Source: Setaria digitata
Lineage: Eukaryota > Nematoda > Chromadorea > Rhabditida > Setariidae
Length of the DNA stretch: 61,625 bases
Direction: 5' to 3'
Assembly: GCA_003640385.1 (NCBI GenBank)
Contig: RCAB01000388.1
Location: 1-61,625 of the forward strand
The notes below the pieces were generated by a model. The model searched no databases. It was not told the origin of the DNA and saw only the letters and a program-made list of their open reading frames with translations. A program made the position numbers and the translations under genes. This document shows positions 11,193-26,571 of this stretch, in pieces. Position 1 is the first letter of the stretch. Each line of letters begins with the position of its first letter.

Positions 11193-13641
11193 TTGATTTT
11201 ATTTACTTGTTTTGTTGTGCTCTTTTTGCATATTTTACCGGATTTTAGTTGTTAATTTGTGAAAGGATTTTGCAAAGCACTATGAAGGAGAAGTAAGTCG
11301 CATTAGCTTATCAATTCTATTTTCGTTTTAGTCAGAGATTGGAATAGTGTGGAGGGGACAGGAGCATCGCTTAATTGGAGCGATTTGATTTCTTTTTGTA
11401 CAGCAAGGAGGGGTAGAAAACTGATATTGGCAGATTTTTCGCTCCATATTTTTCACGATGAAAGCAATAGTAAATTATGCTTGTTCTTCGGGTATTTCAG
11501 TCCTATCCCAAATTGTTAACTTTCATTTGCACTTTGCTCTGGGAGCAGTTCGGATGTTTTGTTCCGAAACTGATACTAGCTTATCAGTTTTCTTGGTTGC
11601 TCTAATTCTGTGTTTCAATTTTGTCATGTGTGTACCTCTGTGGCCCAAAATTTCTCGACACATCTGGAACATACCGTTGCTGTTATGTTTTAGCTAACTT
11701 GTTTATTATGCGTATTCCTGCACTTGCTAACGATTTCCTGGCACGCATGAGAATTTTTGCTCATGATATTAGATCTTACCTTATCTCATGTCAAATTTGA
11801 CAATCAATTTTTGTTGTTCCTGTACAGAACTCAGTGTTAAAGGATATATTTCCAGTCCGCACGTATTTTTCATCTGTTAAATTTGCTAATAATGCTATTT
11901 AATAATACATAATTCCTTATACATGAGGCTAATTTTCCCACGTTCCATCAGGAATTTATTATATCGGACATCCGGATAGCAGTAGTACAATTTAAAAAAA
12001 GAAAAAGGAAAAAAAAAAAAAAACTGATGATCTAAAAGTTACAGAATTTTGGTGAATGGAACATTGCATATTATTCCTTGTTTGATGATTTTTGCCCATA
12101 ATTCGTGGTTCTGTTTTACGTTTGCCTCTTTGTCTTATTTATTGTTACGTCATCATTAACATCAATAGAAACATTAAGCAAACGTATCGCAGAAAAAAAA
12201 AAAGGTAGCAAATGAATTGACAATATAATGAATATAACACTTTCACGAATAAATCAAATGTTCCAGATATTCAGATATCACTGAATTCAAACTGGAATAA
12301 GTTGGAAAGGACTTCAAATTCGAGTAGCACAGCATCATCTATCTTTCAAAGTATAAAGTTTTAGGAACATGCTAATTTTGAATCCTTAATTTTTTATGAA
12401 GGTGCTCAGTAGAGTCTTTTATGAAATCAAATCAGCTTGTGTTTATATATGAGTTGCTAAACAATAAAAAATATGTATGGGAGGGAAGATTGTTCTCCCG
12501 AAAACAGGAGAGGAATTGCCTTATACAATGTTATACTGTTCTTGAATAAACTACCGAGTCTTTTAATTTAGCCTAAAAAGGAAGAGATGAAGTAGTGTTA
12601 CAGAATATGTTAATTGGGAGAATCTGACATTTGTGGCAGGTAGTAGTGTTTGTGGAGTTAACCGTTCCTCTCGAGAAGGATAAAAAGGAAAGCAGAATTA
12701 GCAAGAAAGAAGATAAGTATGGAAATTCAACGAGAGATATAAAAAATTAAATTAGTAATTAAACGAAATCCATTTTCGTCTTAGTAGAATTTGATCTAAA
12801 ATTTGGCTCCGCTCCAGTTTTTTCCGACTGCGTTCGTTTTTTCAGTAATTATTAACATAATTTAAAGCAGTAACTAATCAGCATTTGGTTATTATCCAAT
12901 AAAAAAATTTGAAAAATTGGATGAAACTACTAAGAAAGAGCAAATATTGCTTCCAGCCTAATCTCAGACTTAAAACCCAGCTCGTCATATCTCTATGTTT
13001 TGCACAAAGTGAAAAGTTCCCACACTACAAATCTTTTTCTTATGCAAAATCTGAAATGTGAGAAATGAGTAGCAGTAGCCTCATAATAGTAGCCTACACT
13101 ATATGAAAATAACTCCACGTGTATATAAAAGTTTTTTGCTCTTTTCATGGCGGAAATAACCGAAATTTCAGCCAGAATTATGAAATCCTTAAGCAATCGT
13201 GGATTAAATTCCATACATATATTACTGATAGGAGTTACCTTGCAAAGTTCAAATAAAGATAACACACTGAAAAAATACACTGTCAAGGAATTTACCCAAG
13301 ATAACAGAAGACGGGACAAAAAATTAAAGAGAAAAAAAAGGATATTAATTAAACTGATAATATGAAACTGATTATCTGGCAGTACTTTAGAAGCAAATTG
13401 CCGAAGGGGCGCTAATGAGAAATGAAGTTTTCCTGTAAAAAATTTTATTCATTCAAAAAAACCACTCAGTTCTATTTTTTTTTCTAGCAACATATAAAGC
13501 AATATTACCTTTCCAACGTCAAGTTGTTAATTCCGCTCTTGCTATATTATGAAAGAAGAAAATACATCCTATATGTTTCAAGTTAATTTAACTTCGAGAA
13601 AACAGGAAGTCATCGGAAGGTAGTAACGGCAACGGTACAAT
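11193..13641. other. Convergent 3' region between cyp-1 and tpp-2
   Basis: 2.4 kb between two convergent gene ends. It contains poly-A runs (near 12000-12022 and 12190) and short open frames with no family signal. It probably holds the cyp-1 and tpp-2 3' UTRs. No exon is supported. Confidence 0.6.
13444..13449 (-). terminator. Candidate polyadenylation signal of tpp-2
   Basis: AATAAA on the minus strand, about 195 nt past the tpp-2 stop codon. It is the first canonical signal I noticed downstream. In such AT-rich DNA the hexamer also occurs by chance. Confidence 0.4.
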
Positions 13642-16600
13642 TCAAAAAAGACGGTAATCGTTACGATATTTGACAATCATTCGATTCCGTAAATTGCTTG
13701 CAATATGCATCCAACCAAGTTGTTCCACAAGCTAAAAAGGGATATGTTATTAAAAAAAAAAGAAAAAATAATAATTTTGACCGACTAACCATATTTTCAC
13801 GTAGAAATAATCACTGTTCAAACTTATCATCATTGTTTCTTTTCCTGCCTAACAAAGTTCCCTTGCATGACTTCGACTGTCAGCTGCATGATTTCAATTG
13901 ACTGCTGCATTGCTAACTAATATTCCCTTTTATTTACTCAAACTACAATGAATAAAATAATTTATACGGAAGGATAACATTACCTCAACAGCTGCCGCTT
14001 CCAATATCAAATTATTTGCGAAATTTTTATCTTCACTCGCTTTCCGCAAATATTTCAATGCTCGGCCGTAATGAGCATGCGCAACCGCTTGTTTTGCAGA
14101 CAGTATTAAAATCTGCAAAAGCAACTCTTCTGCTACTCGAAACTATTATTAGTACTTTTGTAATTGGAAATTTCATTTTACCCTTTACACTGATGTGATA
14201 AACCAAGCTATTACATTTTCCGTTATATAACTAGAAAAACATTTTCTAACTTCACAGTGGAGTCAACAGAGCAAATAGTAATACGAATAGTATTGCATCA
14301 ATTAAAATTTATTTATCATTTTGCAATGAAATTTTAATGCTTAAAATGAATGAATCGGTAATGAAAAATAAGGCATCTAACATTTCTTCAACCTTATCAT
14401 AAAACTTTATGGATTCAAAATAAAAATTTCTGAGAAAATACCGAAGCGTCTAAGCCTCGCCAACATTTTTTATAGGGATATATGGTACACACTGCCAAAA
14501 ATTAATCTGGTAACCATCTGCTTATGCAAGAAACCGTAATAAAGTAAGCAAGAACCTTTGGATCAGTCGCTTCCAACCATTTTAAAACTTCATAATAAGC
14601 AATGTCGATTTCTTTCAATGTAACTTTAACCTAGAAAAGCAATTACAACTGAATTTAGAGGATTTACAGCAAATTGGATAACTAATGAAATGAATCTAGC
14701 TGACTGCCTTTTGATTTTTATTCGTAACAGTGGATGTTTGACAGAAAAAGCTTTTAATATAGGCTAAAAAAGAAACCTATATCAATAATGGGTATAAAAC
14801 ATAAAGAAAAACACTGGAGCCTACGTACAAACTAAAAGTAATTCTTTTCTCCTCTTTTTTTTTCAAACAGGCCAGCAAAAACCTATCTATGAACTTACTA
14901 GAACCACGAACTTCCACAAGGGAAAAAAATCTTCATAATGACAAATAACCTACCGAAGCACCATGTTGATCCGATTCCACCGTTTCAATAGCTGTCGGTA
15001 AAGTGTCAGTAATTTGATCTGAATCCAATGTAGCCAGCAAATCGCCTGCGCCACCAGTACCAATCTCATCGACATCTTTTTTCTTTGTATCTTCTATCAA
15101 CTGAAATTTCTTTTTCTAAGCAAAACTTCAAATTCAATGACTTGAAATTAATTTGGGAATATCGATGTGAAACTAGAGATAACAAGTAGCATTTCACAAC
15201 GAATGCCATCTAATATTAGACTTTCATTCGAAATTTGTACTACATTCATTTTACATATGAGCTCCACCCTAAACTCATCGAAAAATATGCTATTTAATGC
15301 CAGATTTTCATAAAATATACTTAACATTGAATATTTTCAGTAAATATAAGAAGCATCGCGGCAAGTTGGATCTTAGTTACAAAAATCTCTAGCTATCTCT
15401 GAATGTATATAGTACCTCAACTTAGCTAGAAAAACACAATCATGCATCATAGCATAAAAATGCACTGAGTAGCTGTTAAAAGTTTCTTGAAATACCAAGC
15501 CATTATACGATAGGGCGCAGTAATGAATAAAAAGGTTTAATTTCTGGATAAAGTGTTAAACAATGAGATATCAAGGTTATTCCCAAATTAATAAATAACT
15601 CAACATAACATAAGATTGTCCGATATAAATGAAAAAAAAGATGTTTGTTACAACTTTCTCTTCTAATTCCAGCAAAAAGTTCACTGCAGACCTGGAAATC
15701 GCTGATTGACGATCTTTTAGTAAGCTCTCCATTTACTGGACAGGCTTTCTCGACTTTTGTTGCAACATCAACATTTAAACCATGCCTAAATGCTTTTGGT
15801 ATTTCCTGAGTACTAATTGCCAAATGCTCATCAGTTAATGCCTCTGCTTTAATCACCAAAGCATCCACTATTGCATTTTTGCGGTTCTCCATATCCCTGA
15901 AACAATTATTACAGAAAATCAATTTATTACATAAAAATGAAACTTTTGAACGTCGTAAAATGGGAATCAAGAAATAAGTTAACCTTCCAATACAATGAAT
16001 TCCAAACCTCTATTTAATTATAAATAAATAAAACCAAAACAAACTAACGTTCTAATAGCTAAATCCCCTTCATTGCTTTCATGTTTGGAGCCCAAATATT
16101 TCAGCACTTCATCCGGCTTAGCAGCATCTAAGATTGCATCAACCAGCACCAGAATTCGACTATGATTTTCCGGATTACACTGCAATCAAATTAAAAATGT
16201 AAGGCCATTTAGGGAGAAAATCATGTAAAACATCGTTAACGGATGCTAAACAACTACTGTCATTACGAATGTACCTAACACAACGAACTGCAATAGCTTT
16301 TATTTACGTTTTTATACGAAAAATTTCTAAAACTATGTATCGATGAAAGCTTAACCACCCTCAAAAATGTTGAGTTTAATGAAAACCTCTAACAGAGATT
16401 ACCTTATTGTCAAATAAGCGTTTCAACTGCGCTTGCATGATTCGTAAATTTTTCGGGTTTTCAGCAATCAAATGATCATATAAATCGTTTGCATCTGCCA
16501 CATCTTGCAATTTTCCTAACCACTGTATGTAAAAATCACGCAACGCTTCTACAACAAATGAAATATTCAAGTTAAATTTAATAAAGGCAAACATTTTGCA

Positions 16601-19600
16601 TACTCAACTGTATCATACGTATAACAACAATCCAGCTTGCATCGAACTAAATTATCCAGACCGATCCATCGAATCTCATATCATCAACAACAAGAAAGAC
16701 TATTTTTCGTAAATGTTAACCACATACTTTCTTCCCTCAAAATTATTAATAAATTAAGCGCTACAATTGCACCATAAATAAATAACGCCTTCTAACTTAA
16801 TAAAAGTCATATCGGTACCGTTCATAGCTTGCATAGAATCAGGTGCAAAGTCTTCTTTCTTTTTTACCAATGCAACCGACGAAACAGCTTTTGTTTGTTT
16901 ACGACTCCACTCAGCAAACGTATACATTACCCGATACTGTACATGACTTCGAGCTAATTCCATATCTGATAAACAAAGCGCTCCAGTTAGGTAGCAACCG
17001 GGCCAACCAAGTTTCGGAAGTCTGAAAGAAGGTCCCTGTTTTTGCAGCTATGAAGATGCTCAAATGCATTACTGGAGACAAAAAAAAAAATTAAAAGATC
17101 AAGCATACTTGTCTTCCGGGATGGGACCAACGTATACAGTAGCAATTTCTCCAGGTTTCATCCTCCTTGTACCGAATTTCTTTCCTTCACCTTTTACGGC
17201 ACCTGAAACTATGAGCAACTGATCTTTTTGGAAAATTGCTTCACACTATAACTCTTTTATTCTTGAGCGAGGTGAAATGAAAGAGAACACTCTACAATCT
17301 TCCAAACAGTTCGTATTTGTTAGTTTAATCGGAGGAACTAAAGGATTTATGAAACAGTGAAAAAAAAATCCATATACAGCTGTAAATCATTTGATCCTTG
17401 GAAAAATTTGAAAAAAAAAAAAAAAAAAAAAGAAAAACCGGAAACAAGCACGCGATAAAAACAGTAATGGTATCGTTTGAAATAAAAGCGATACAAGATT
17501 GGAATTTCAATTCTGTACTTTTACAATGAGTATTTCAAGAAAAACATTGAATTACATAATGTTAAAATAAAATAAAAAAAGAACTCACTTTCATATTTCG
17601 GGAAGCAATCCAAATTGATTGCTGAAGCAAGTTTTAGCTTTAAAATTAAAACCGTTTCACGGTACTTCTCCAATAACGAAGCATCTTCATGCCTAATCTG
17701 TACACGAACTCGGTATTCACCCTTTTCTAATTTCAACAAATACTGAAATTATGGAAGTTAGGAATTCGGAATGCTAGTAAAGGATCGTTTTTTATACCTG
17801 AATAATGTTCGACTGATTATTTATTAAGGATTGAGGTATACAGTGAATGAACCTGTCTAAAACAGACGTAGTTCTCTCAAAATTATCAATAGTAAAAAAG
17901 GAACCCGGTCCGGATAAGGTGCACTGCTTCCAATGTATTGCTTTGTTGTAGAGAAAACCATAACATGTACATCATCAAATGCACTTTCATAGAGGTAGTC
18001 GGTTATGCCAGGTAGTTCGACATGTGCATCAGTTGCTTTTTGTACTGAAGAGAATATTTTTTTTAAAACTATTTTCACTTAATTTCAACAAAAAGATTTT
18101 CGCATACAATCAATAGGAATACCCACTGCTTTTTTCTTTCACGTTCTTGCTAATACTTTTCTAATTAATTAATTTGCTCAGTGTCCTATCAGATAGCCTA
18201 AAAAGAAAGGTTGTTTTTCCACACACTGAAAGACTGGTTTGATAAGAGGGAAATCTTTTAGAGAGTGTACGCACTGCAACTACAGTGTCATATGAAGAAA
18301 ACACCTTAAGTAACTATTGTGTAAGCTAATCGTGTCTTTCTAGCTGAATTTTTAAAAAGCGTTGAAAATTTGAAATCTAATTTGTGCATCGAACTAAAGT
18401 TAAACTCCTTTCAAGACAGACACAAATAAATATATGTTATAACTACTGAAAACAGATTGTTTGTAGCATATGAAAATGAGAAGAATGAACTGAAGAAACT
18501 AACAAGAGAAGTTATAAGTGAGGAGTAGACGATAAGTTTGTAAACCAGTGAAGAAGAGATCACGTGGCCCAAGAGGTTGAACTTTCGCTTCTGTAGGCCG
18601 AAATGGCTGACAAATATAACGGAACGTTATCGCTGGTCGTACATCTTCAAATCTCATCATCGAATTCCGTATGGTGAAATGGAATGGTGTTTCTGTTGAA
18701 AACTACAAAAAAAAAAAAAAAAAAAAAAAAAATGAAAACTCCATTTAAATTATAATATAATTCAAAAAACCAGTATGAAATATCTGAAATTCCAAAGTTA
18801 TATCGTCCAGGTGCATTTAACCATGTTTTCACAAATCCAACATAGAAAAAGCTAAGAGCTGAAAAAAACTTATTGAAAACTCGTAAACTGATGCTAAAAT
18901 ATTATGCCAAGCCTGTAAAAACAATACTTTTTCCAGGATAAGAAGCGATCATATAATGGTTACAGTTAAGCTTATTGTGACAGATTTAAAACAGCATACC
19001 ATATTCAACACCGTAGGTGAAGGGACAGAACCATGAAAAGCTAATTCGGTTTCTATCATTGCCTCACCCAAATTAGACCACCATTTGTTTATACATAACT
19101 CCATGGTACGCCCACCCCGCAAAGCAACCGCAAATTGCTCTTCCTGATTTTGTTCTAACACCACCGTCTAAACAGAATTCAATTTATTGTAAGTATTCAT
19201 ATCAAGCTTCTTACTATGAAGAAGCTATAAAAATGTCGCTGAGTCTGTTTATAACCTAACGACAAGATACTCTATTACAGTAAGACGGACTATAGGTATT
19301 TTTTTGGAGATAATAACGTATGTTCACAAATAACAATAAATAAAAAGAAAATAAGAAAAAGGAAGCCACAAAACATGAAATCTGAAACTCACTTTATGAA
19401 ATTCAGTTGAACGATACGCTGTATTTGGTAGAAGCTGAACAATATGTGCAACATACTTTGTTTGCAGCTGACTTCCACGAGACGTCAATTTTAAACCTTT
19501 AAGGAAAGAATCGCAGAAGATTAAGTTTAAAAGGAAAAGCTATAAAAAAAAATAAGATATTAATAAGGAAAACTGTAAAAAAAATACATAGGTGGATCAG

Positions 19601-22600
19601 AACACAAAATTTTATACCTAAATACTAAAAGAAATAAAAATTGTGAACAGACTTATATTAAAGGATATAATAAAAATATAACTTGAAGGGAGACACGTCC
19701 AAGAAAGGGAACAGAACAAGTAAAAAAGTAAAACAAGTAAGTGCATACAACAGTTAGAATGATTGCAATAGTGCTTGCATAGTTTGATTAGAAGAACAAG
19801 ACTAAAATTACTTACAAGCCCAATCAGCATCCTCTGGAACATGTATAAAAATGCGTTCTGGATGAGCTGGCTTACATTTCAATGTTCGTTTTATTGTATA
19901 TTGTGCATTACCATCTATACTTAGCGGAATAATCACAGTGATTGGTATACGGAATAATGGGCCGAGTGAAATATTTTCCGAATCATAAGCACATATCTAC
20001 AAATTCGGAAAAAAATGTTGCGAATTTGATGAAATCCGTGGAATGTGTCATTTCGATGGAGTTTGATGAAACAACTATCAAATTATTAAAATGAAATGGT
20101 CATACAGAAATAGATTTCTTAAAAAAATTATGTTACAGCCATTATTTATGATGTGAAATTCACTAATCTCATACTAAAGACTAATCCCAAAGAATCTCAT
20201 CGTGCAATCTCTCGTACAATAGATTAAAGAATTAACATACTTCAGTGTAATGCGCAACACCAGCTTCAAGTCCAACGGGATCCAATGATATGGTAAATTC
20301 TCGTTCCTGGTGCATTAATGTAAACTGTTTTGGGTACTTAACATAAGGTGCAACACATGTTAACACAAAATGCTTTTCGAATGCTATTTTTGCATCATTA
20401 TCTAAAAAAAATTTTCATATAAAAACTGAGGAATTCCATATCGAAATAGTATTTATGATATGTTTAAGCTCTACTGAAAGAAAATAGATGTTAACTCTAA
20501 AAGTTGGAGCTGAAGTGCCATTGTATGACCAATTCATGTAAGAACTTAATGCAAGCATGAAGAACGGATCTCTATAATGCAAACACACAAACTTATACGG
20601 AAGATAACAGCTAACTACTATGAAACTTCCCATTAAAAAAAAAAAAAAAAAAAAAAACTACGTCTAAAATATGAAGAGTTTTGTCGCACTTTAGCTTGAT
20701 TTCTTAACGAAGTTGAAAGAAAGCCGATATTACCGAATTATTCGAATACAAACTAACCAAAAATTCTGTTATGCAAAAATAAAACCTGATTCCGGTTTGA
20801 ATTTTGGTTGAACAGCGATAACGTAGGTATTGGCACAACATGTTTGATATCGCTCACGTAAGTAAATTCCACGTGCATTTACATCATTGATTTTAATTTT
20901 AAAATGTGTAAACAGTGGAGAAATCAACGAATAATGGTCACGAATGAAATTGTATGCTTCATCTATCTGCATGAAACAAATAGAAAATTATCTCAAAAGA
21001 CCGATTTATGAATCATGATCTTAGGAATACTATCTTTAATATGGGAACACTACAAAGAAAAATATATATATGGAAATGGATATCATATCAAAAAAGTGAT
21101 TTCATTTTGAAAATATTGAATTGAAGCATTTTATAAAGCGAGTCTTACAAATTTTTAAAATTGCGAAAGAAACCTGCAAAAGTCCACTGCCAACTGCGAA
21201 ACGACTCTGATCTTTTGGTACTCGTGCAGTATTTTCCAGAGCTAGTCGAATTAGATAAGGGCTCCATGGAATGTTTTGTGCCCTCAAAGAGCTAAGCAGA
21301 CATGCTAAAAAGCATGAATCATGAGGTATTTCATAAATAGAAAAACTTATAAAATCGTTCCGAAAAACTGGCAGTAACTGATCCAAAGACTGAATTAAAT
21401 GACTGAACGACAGAAATGAAATAAAAGGAGAAGGAGAAAAATAAAAGATTACTAAGTACTAACTCTTCCATACATTTTTATTAATTTGAATCACTAAGAT
21501 CCTCGCGAATATTTCGGCGTGTACTACTGATTAGTTAATTTGAATGCGAGCTCACTGCCGTGTAAAAATAACAGTAGCAAAACTAAAAGTGATTCCAATT
21601 TAGTACGTGAAACAAATACTAAACAAATGAATACAGATGAGTTCAATACCCACCGACAGTTCCTGTAACATTCGGTGAGCTCATAGATGTACCATTCATA
21701 AGCTGACTTGCTTTCAATGTGAATTTTGGCACACTTGTAATAGCGGCACCTGGACCACAAATTGATACACCTAATGCCCCATCAGCTCTAAAAAGATTCT
21801 AATATATACATAGTTTCCTGTTGAACGGTACATTCAGTAAACTTTCACATGTAACCACATTTGCAGTGCTTATAATAGCAACAATTTCAGATACTTCACT
21901 CTGCCTTATTTTAACTTGAATTTTTATTTTCTCTCAAATTTAAAATTTCTTCGATTAGAAATTATCTCTGATTCCCTCCTAATATTCATATCTTCCTTTT
22001 GAATATATATACATTAAAAAGTATCCAAAGAGATCAAAGAATTTTTGCTCCCTGTCAATAATCAATTTTATCCAGCGAGCTGAAAACTTCCACAAAAATT
22101 ACAAAGTGTATTTAAATAATGAAATAATATCTTACGCTGGGCCTCTAGATGACCACGGATACAGTGTTGGAGGTATTTTATCACGCATACTATACATAGC
22201 TTCCATCATTGTTGGTGAAAGGTATGCACCAACACCTGTTGAAATAGTAAAACAAATCAAGATAAATTTAAGCAATAAAATCCAGCAAATTTGCGGCACT
22301 TATAAAGTGAAGAAGGAAAGCAAAAGGAAACAAACCGATAACCGAAGTGGTAGTTGTGCCTGGACATCCGCCGGTTGATAAAGCTGGACCGCAATTTCCT
22401 GCTGACGAAAAAAATAATATTCCATGTCGTCTTACTATCCTGTTTAATGCTTTGATAATACGACTGAAAATAAACACTGAAGAGGATGAATTTATAAAGT
22501 GTATGCATAAAGTGAGATAATTGAAAGGAATTCCAGAAGATGACAATAAGAACGTGAGAGTACTTGAAATTACTTACCCAGAATTTGGAAAATCTGTTGC

Positions 22601-25600
22601 TTCACCAAAGGAATAATTAATGAGATGCACACCCAAATCAGCACAACGACTTAGCTGAAAAAATATTGAAAAGAATCAATGAATTTTTACTGACAACTGA
22701 ACAGACTGTATTATCTGTGACTTTGGATAAAATAAATCTACCTGAATATGTTAGCAAAAGCAGTTTTTTGATCTTTTGATTTTTCACTTTTACAGTGCAT
22801 GAAAAAAAGAATGTCCTTAATGCTGCGTGTAACAACTTTAAAGCTATAAGTTAATGAGTGGAAAAGAAGTTTCCAAATACAAAACAACTGCTTACGGCCC
22901 GTGTGAGCGCAGTACCCGTTTCCATGCTTTTCAAACGATGATCACCAATGCATAAGGAGACAATCTGTGCACCAGGAGCTAATCCAGACTTTTCAGGTTC
23001 CTGAAAATCATAAACGGTTCGTTTATTTCAATACAGCATTGGTAATAAGATTTATTCTTAAGAAGTATCTTGATCAAGTGAAAATATATCACATTCATAT
23101 GATTAATGCTCATCAAAAACTAACATCTGGAAAGTAAGCAGCAGCAATGCTTGCAACATGAGATCCATGAGTACCCGAAGGAACACATATTTCTAATAAA
23201 TTACCATTATCATGTATGGTGATGCAGAATGTCAACATATCTGGAAAGTTGGTAAACTGCGACAGTTGTTAAATTACTTCATTTTTTTTTTAAAATACTT
23301 CTACAATGTGATAACAATTATTAGACTTATCATACCAGATTTATCTGAGTCAAGTTTTATACTTCTTCAAAATGCAAGAAAATCATTGTTAGTGATGGTT
23401 CTTATTTATTTATTTATCCTTTTAATTTCATCTGTTGCTAAAAGTGTTGGAAAAAAAAATACTTCGCAGAAGAGTTACCAATGTTACATTATTGAAACAT
23501 GAAAACTACCAAAGACTTCTACAGAAAACCGCTCTTTAATAACTCTTATTGCCTCATATAAAACCTTTTTATGATCGCCGCTCTTTTATGTGCATTCCTG
23601 TCAGCAAAGGAATAAACAAAAAAAGCTGAATGTGTATCAATGCACTGGAACGGAAAATGAGGAACAGTGCTAAAAACAATGAAATCTTATCTGAAATGAA
23701 ATACCGTTGTCTGAGAGTTTGTAGTATTTGCCGCTTTCGCGATAACTGCTAAGCAGGGGAGCTAGGTTTAAACGGCCGCGATATGAAGTATCTATACAAG
23801 CTCTAAAAAACACTGGATGCTGATAAGCAGCATTATAGCAAAAAATAGATCCAAAATCATCTTTCCTTGTCTTCAAAAATGCAATTTATATTTTCTTTAA
23901 GAATAATGCCAGCTAATTTTGTTTTATATGCATGGCTTATATATTACAAAAATCACAAACTATATCTCTAATTCTAATACCTGAACTTTGTGCCATCATG
24001 AAAAACAATACAATCAGCAACTGGTCCTGGATCATCCATTTTTTCCAAACTTTTTAATATTTCTACTTGACTCGAAAGTTCCTCTCTATCCTCTTTATCA
24101 CTCTGAAATAAAGGTTACATATGTAATACAACGAACAATAACAAAGAGTCAACAAAGAGTGCTTCATCTTCCAAAGACGATTTTAATTCAGTTCTACTTT
24201 GAGCTGCACCTCAAATTAATATCTTTGCCTATGACCTCATATTTATGCAGGCAGTCTCTACTCTTTCCCTCTCCTATCTTCTTTTCTTTACAACTGTGTG
24301 TCGTGCTTCTAACGTTACCCATTACCGAATTTCACGAATCGAATCACTAGTAGTACACACTTAATGATATGATTCCTGAAGGATAAATAATTCCTTGTAA
24401 AAAAAAAAAAAAAAAAGAAAAGAAAAAAAGAAAAATGGTTAAGATTAAGCTTTTTATGATGACTTAGCAATAAATAGCTCTTTGTTACATCTAATTTTGA
24501 AATAAAAAGTTTGAAAAGTTAGAAAGAAAAATGCCGAAGTATTATATATAAAGCCCAAATATATATAAAATCCGCGCACAGCTATTTCGGAAAAATCCTT
24601 ATTTAAAAGCGAAAAAATCCATTTCTTTTCGTAAATTTCAATATCGCTGACAAAAACTTGCTATTTTATCGGATGTTCCACCGACCGCCTCTTCGTGCGC
24701 AACAAGTTGACGCATTGCATCGGCCATTGCTAGTTTCTGCCCACTGTCAAAAAGCCTTTCTTTCCGTTCTTTCTACAAACAGATATGGACTTTTGCAACA
24801 CCAAAAGGAGAAAGAAAAACAATATTAACCGTATAACCGTTTGATAATGATTCAATAAGTTCCTTCGACATTAAATACTATCGAAAAATTTTCCGGAAAT
24901 GGAGACTACCCTGAACTTATTCCTATTCTTTGTTCAGAAAGCTATAGTGTGAATCTGCAAATCCTTTTATTTACAGTAAAGTATTCTTAATTACAGAAAA
25001 AAGCAAGCTAATCGAAAACCAAACACAGCAGTAAGCTGAATGGAATCTGAAACTGTTTGTGAGCTGAAACTTATCAAAATTCAGATGTTTTACCTTTATT
25101 CTTTCGAGCAGATTTTTATTGTATAATTCATATATCGGCTTTATTCCCAGATGATATTTACCAGTTGGATTAACCCATGTATCAGGTATCTAAATCCAAT
25201 TAAAATTACAGGTACTGTTAATATACTTTTAAAAGCGAGACTTTAATACTTGTTTAGAAGTGAAGTATTTACTTGAAACAATTACCTTCAGTTTTCTTCC
25301 TGTAAGTCCAGTAACATAACCACCAGTAGCTGTACGCACTGTTGATGTATCCACATCACCGGCTCCTGTACAATCTATTACATCTATCACCTTTTGTAGT
25401 CCATGACTCGTTATCTAATTATATTTAGTATGAAATTTTTTGCCTTTTTTTTCAATCATAAGTTCACAATAAGCTGTCTAATCATTATTTATGCTGAAAT
25501 TAATAAAAATCGGAACTGTAGGTAGAAAAGCTTAAATTAGTATTAAAAGCAAATATATTTATTTTTGAAAAGGCTTTTAATACAGAGAAAAAGAAGAAAA

Positions 25601-26565
25601 GTCGAAAAATTAAGAAATTCTACCTGTAGTCCAGGAAGTGATGGATCAATGCCTGTATCCAGTATGCCTATAACAATATTCCTACCATCGTATTCTGGGT
25701 ATTTGGTCAAGAATTGCTCCTGAATTTTTGTTTTTTGTTTCTTTTTGCTATTTTTTTTTCTTTTCCATTATCCCTTGATTTTTTTCCACCAATATCTCAT
25801 CCATTAACAAACATATTTACATGATCTGATCCATTTAAACTGGTATGTAGATCTGCACTAGTATGATGGAAAAAGAAAAAGTTGATAATCCTAGTGAAAT
25901 AGATATTTGTAAACGAATGTCTTAAGGAACTGTTCTAAGCGGCGAACAGGTAGACATACATTTCCTGAAGTGATCAATCAACTGATACATATTTATAACG
26001 TATAGTGAAATGACATAAAGGAAAAGTGGAATAAAAAAGAGAAGGGAAAAAAAGTTGGAAATTTTATTAGTGCAAATAACCTTCCTCTTCAGCTGAACAG
26101 AACTTGTTATCAGCAATTTATCAATGGAATCACACTCTATCTATCACTATCAAGAGAAAGGAAGAGAAATTTGCTAAAATATCAAGTCTAAGATGAAATA
26201 CGCTACTAATAAACGAAATAGACGAGTAACAAGCAATAATAATGGTCTATTTCTGAAAAACTAACACATAATGATATAAAATGGTCAATGAGTTGACAGC
26301 AATCAAATACAATGCCATTCACTTCATTGTAAATTATACATTATTAGGATACTATATGGTTGTGGAAGAAATAAGATGATATTTCAAACAGGATATAACC
26401 AAATAACGCGAGAAAAAAAAAAAAAAAGAAAAAGCAAAGAATTTCAAGGATTCAATAATCTTTAGAAAGTTAGCAAATTTTAAACTTTACCTGTTGTGTT
26501 TCAACTTTTGGCATCAAATGCGATAGCGTAAAATCAGCTTTGCCAACAGAAGAAGCATCATCCAT
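13642..26565 (-). CDS. tpp-2: Tripeptidyl-peptidase II (subtilisin-like serine protease)
   Basis: A large cytosolic exopeptidase that removes tripeptides from N-termini, acting downstream of the proteasome. I joined 31 exons, all in frame, 1333 residues (human 1249). Upper bounds descend: 26565-26491, 25719-25624, 25414-25286, 25189-25094, 24772-24686, 24102-23981, 23802-23705, 23240-23125, 23000-22896, 22654-22578, 22463-22336, 22235-22136, 21787-21654, 21304-21174, 20966-20786, 20401-20241, 19996-19816, 19496-19393, 19167-19000, 18702-18504, 18044-17905, 17742-17589, 17202-17109, 17021-16819, 16548-16403, 16179-16049, 15896-15692, 15100-14954, 14630-14556, 14112-13984, 13731-13642. Catalytic Asp46 (ILDTGID), His259 (GTHGSHVAS), oxyanion Asn357 (SSAGN) and Ser444 (NGTSMSSP) are present, near human D44, H264, N362 and S449. 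Later family blocks include [26 protein letters not shown] and [10 protein letters not shown]. The exon 5 donor (GTCGGT) is weak. The ATG is 6 nt past an acceptor-like AG. Confidence 0.95.
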
Positions 26566-26571
26566 GGCTTC

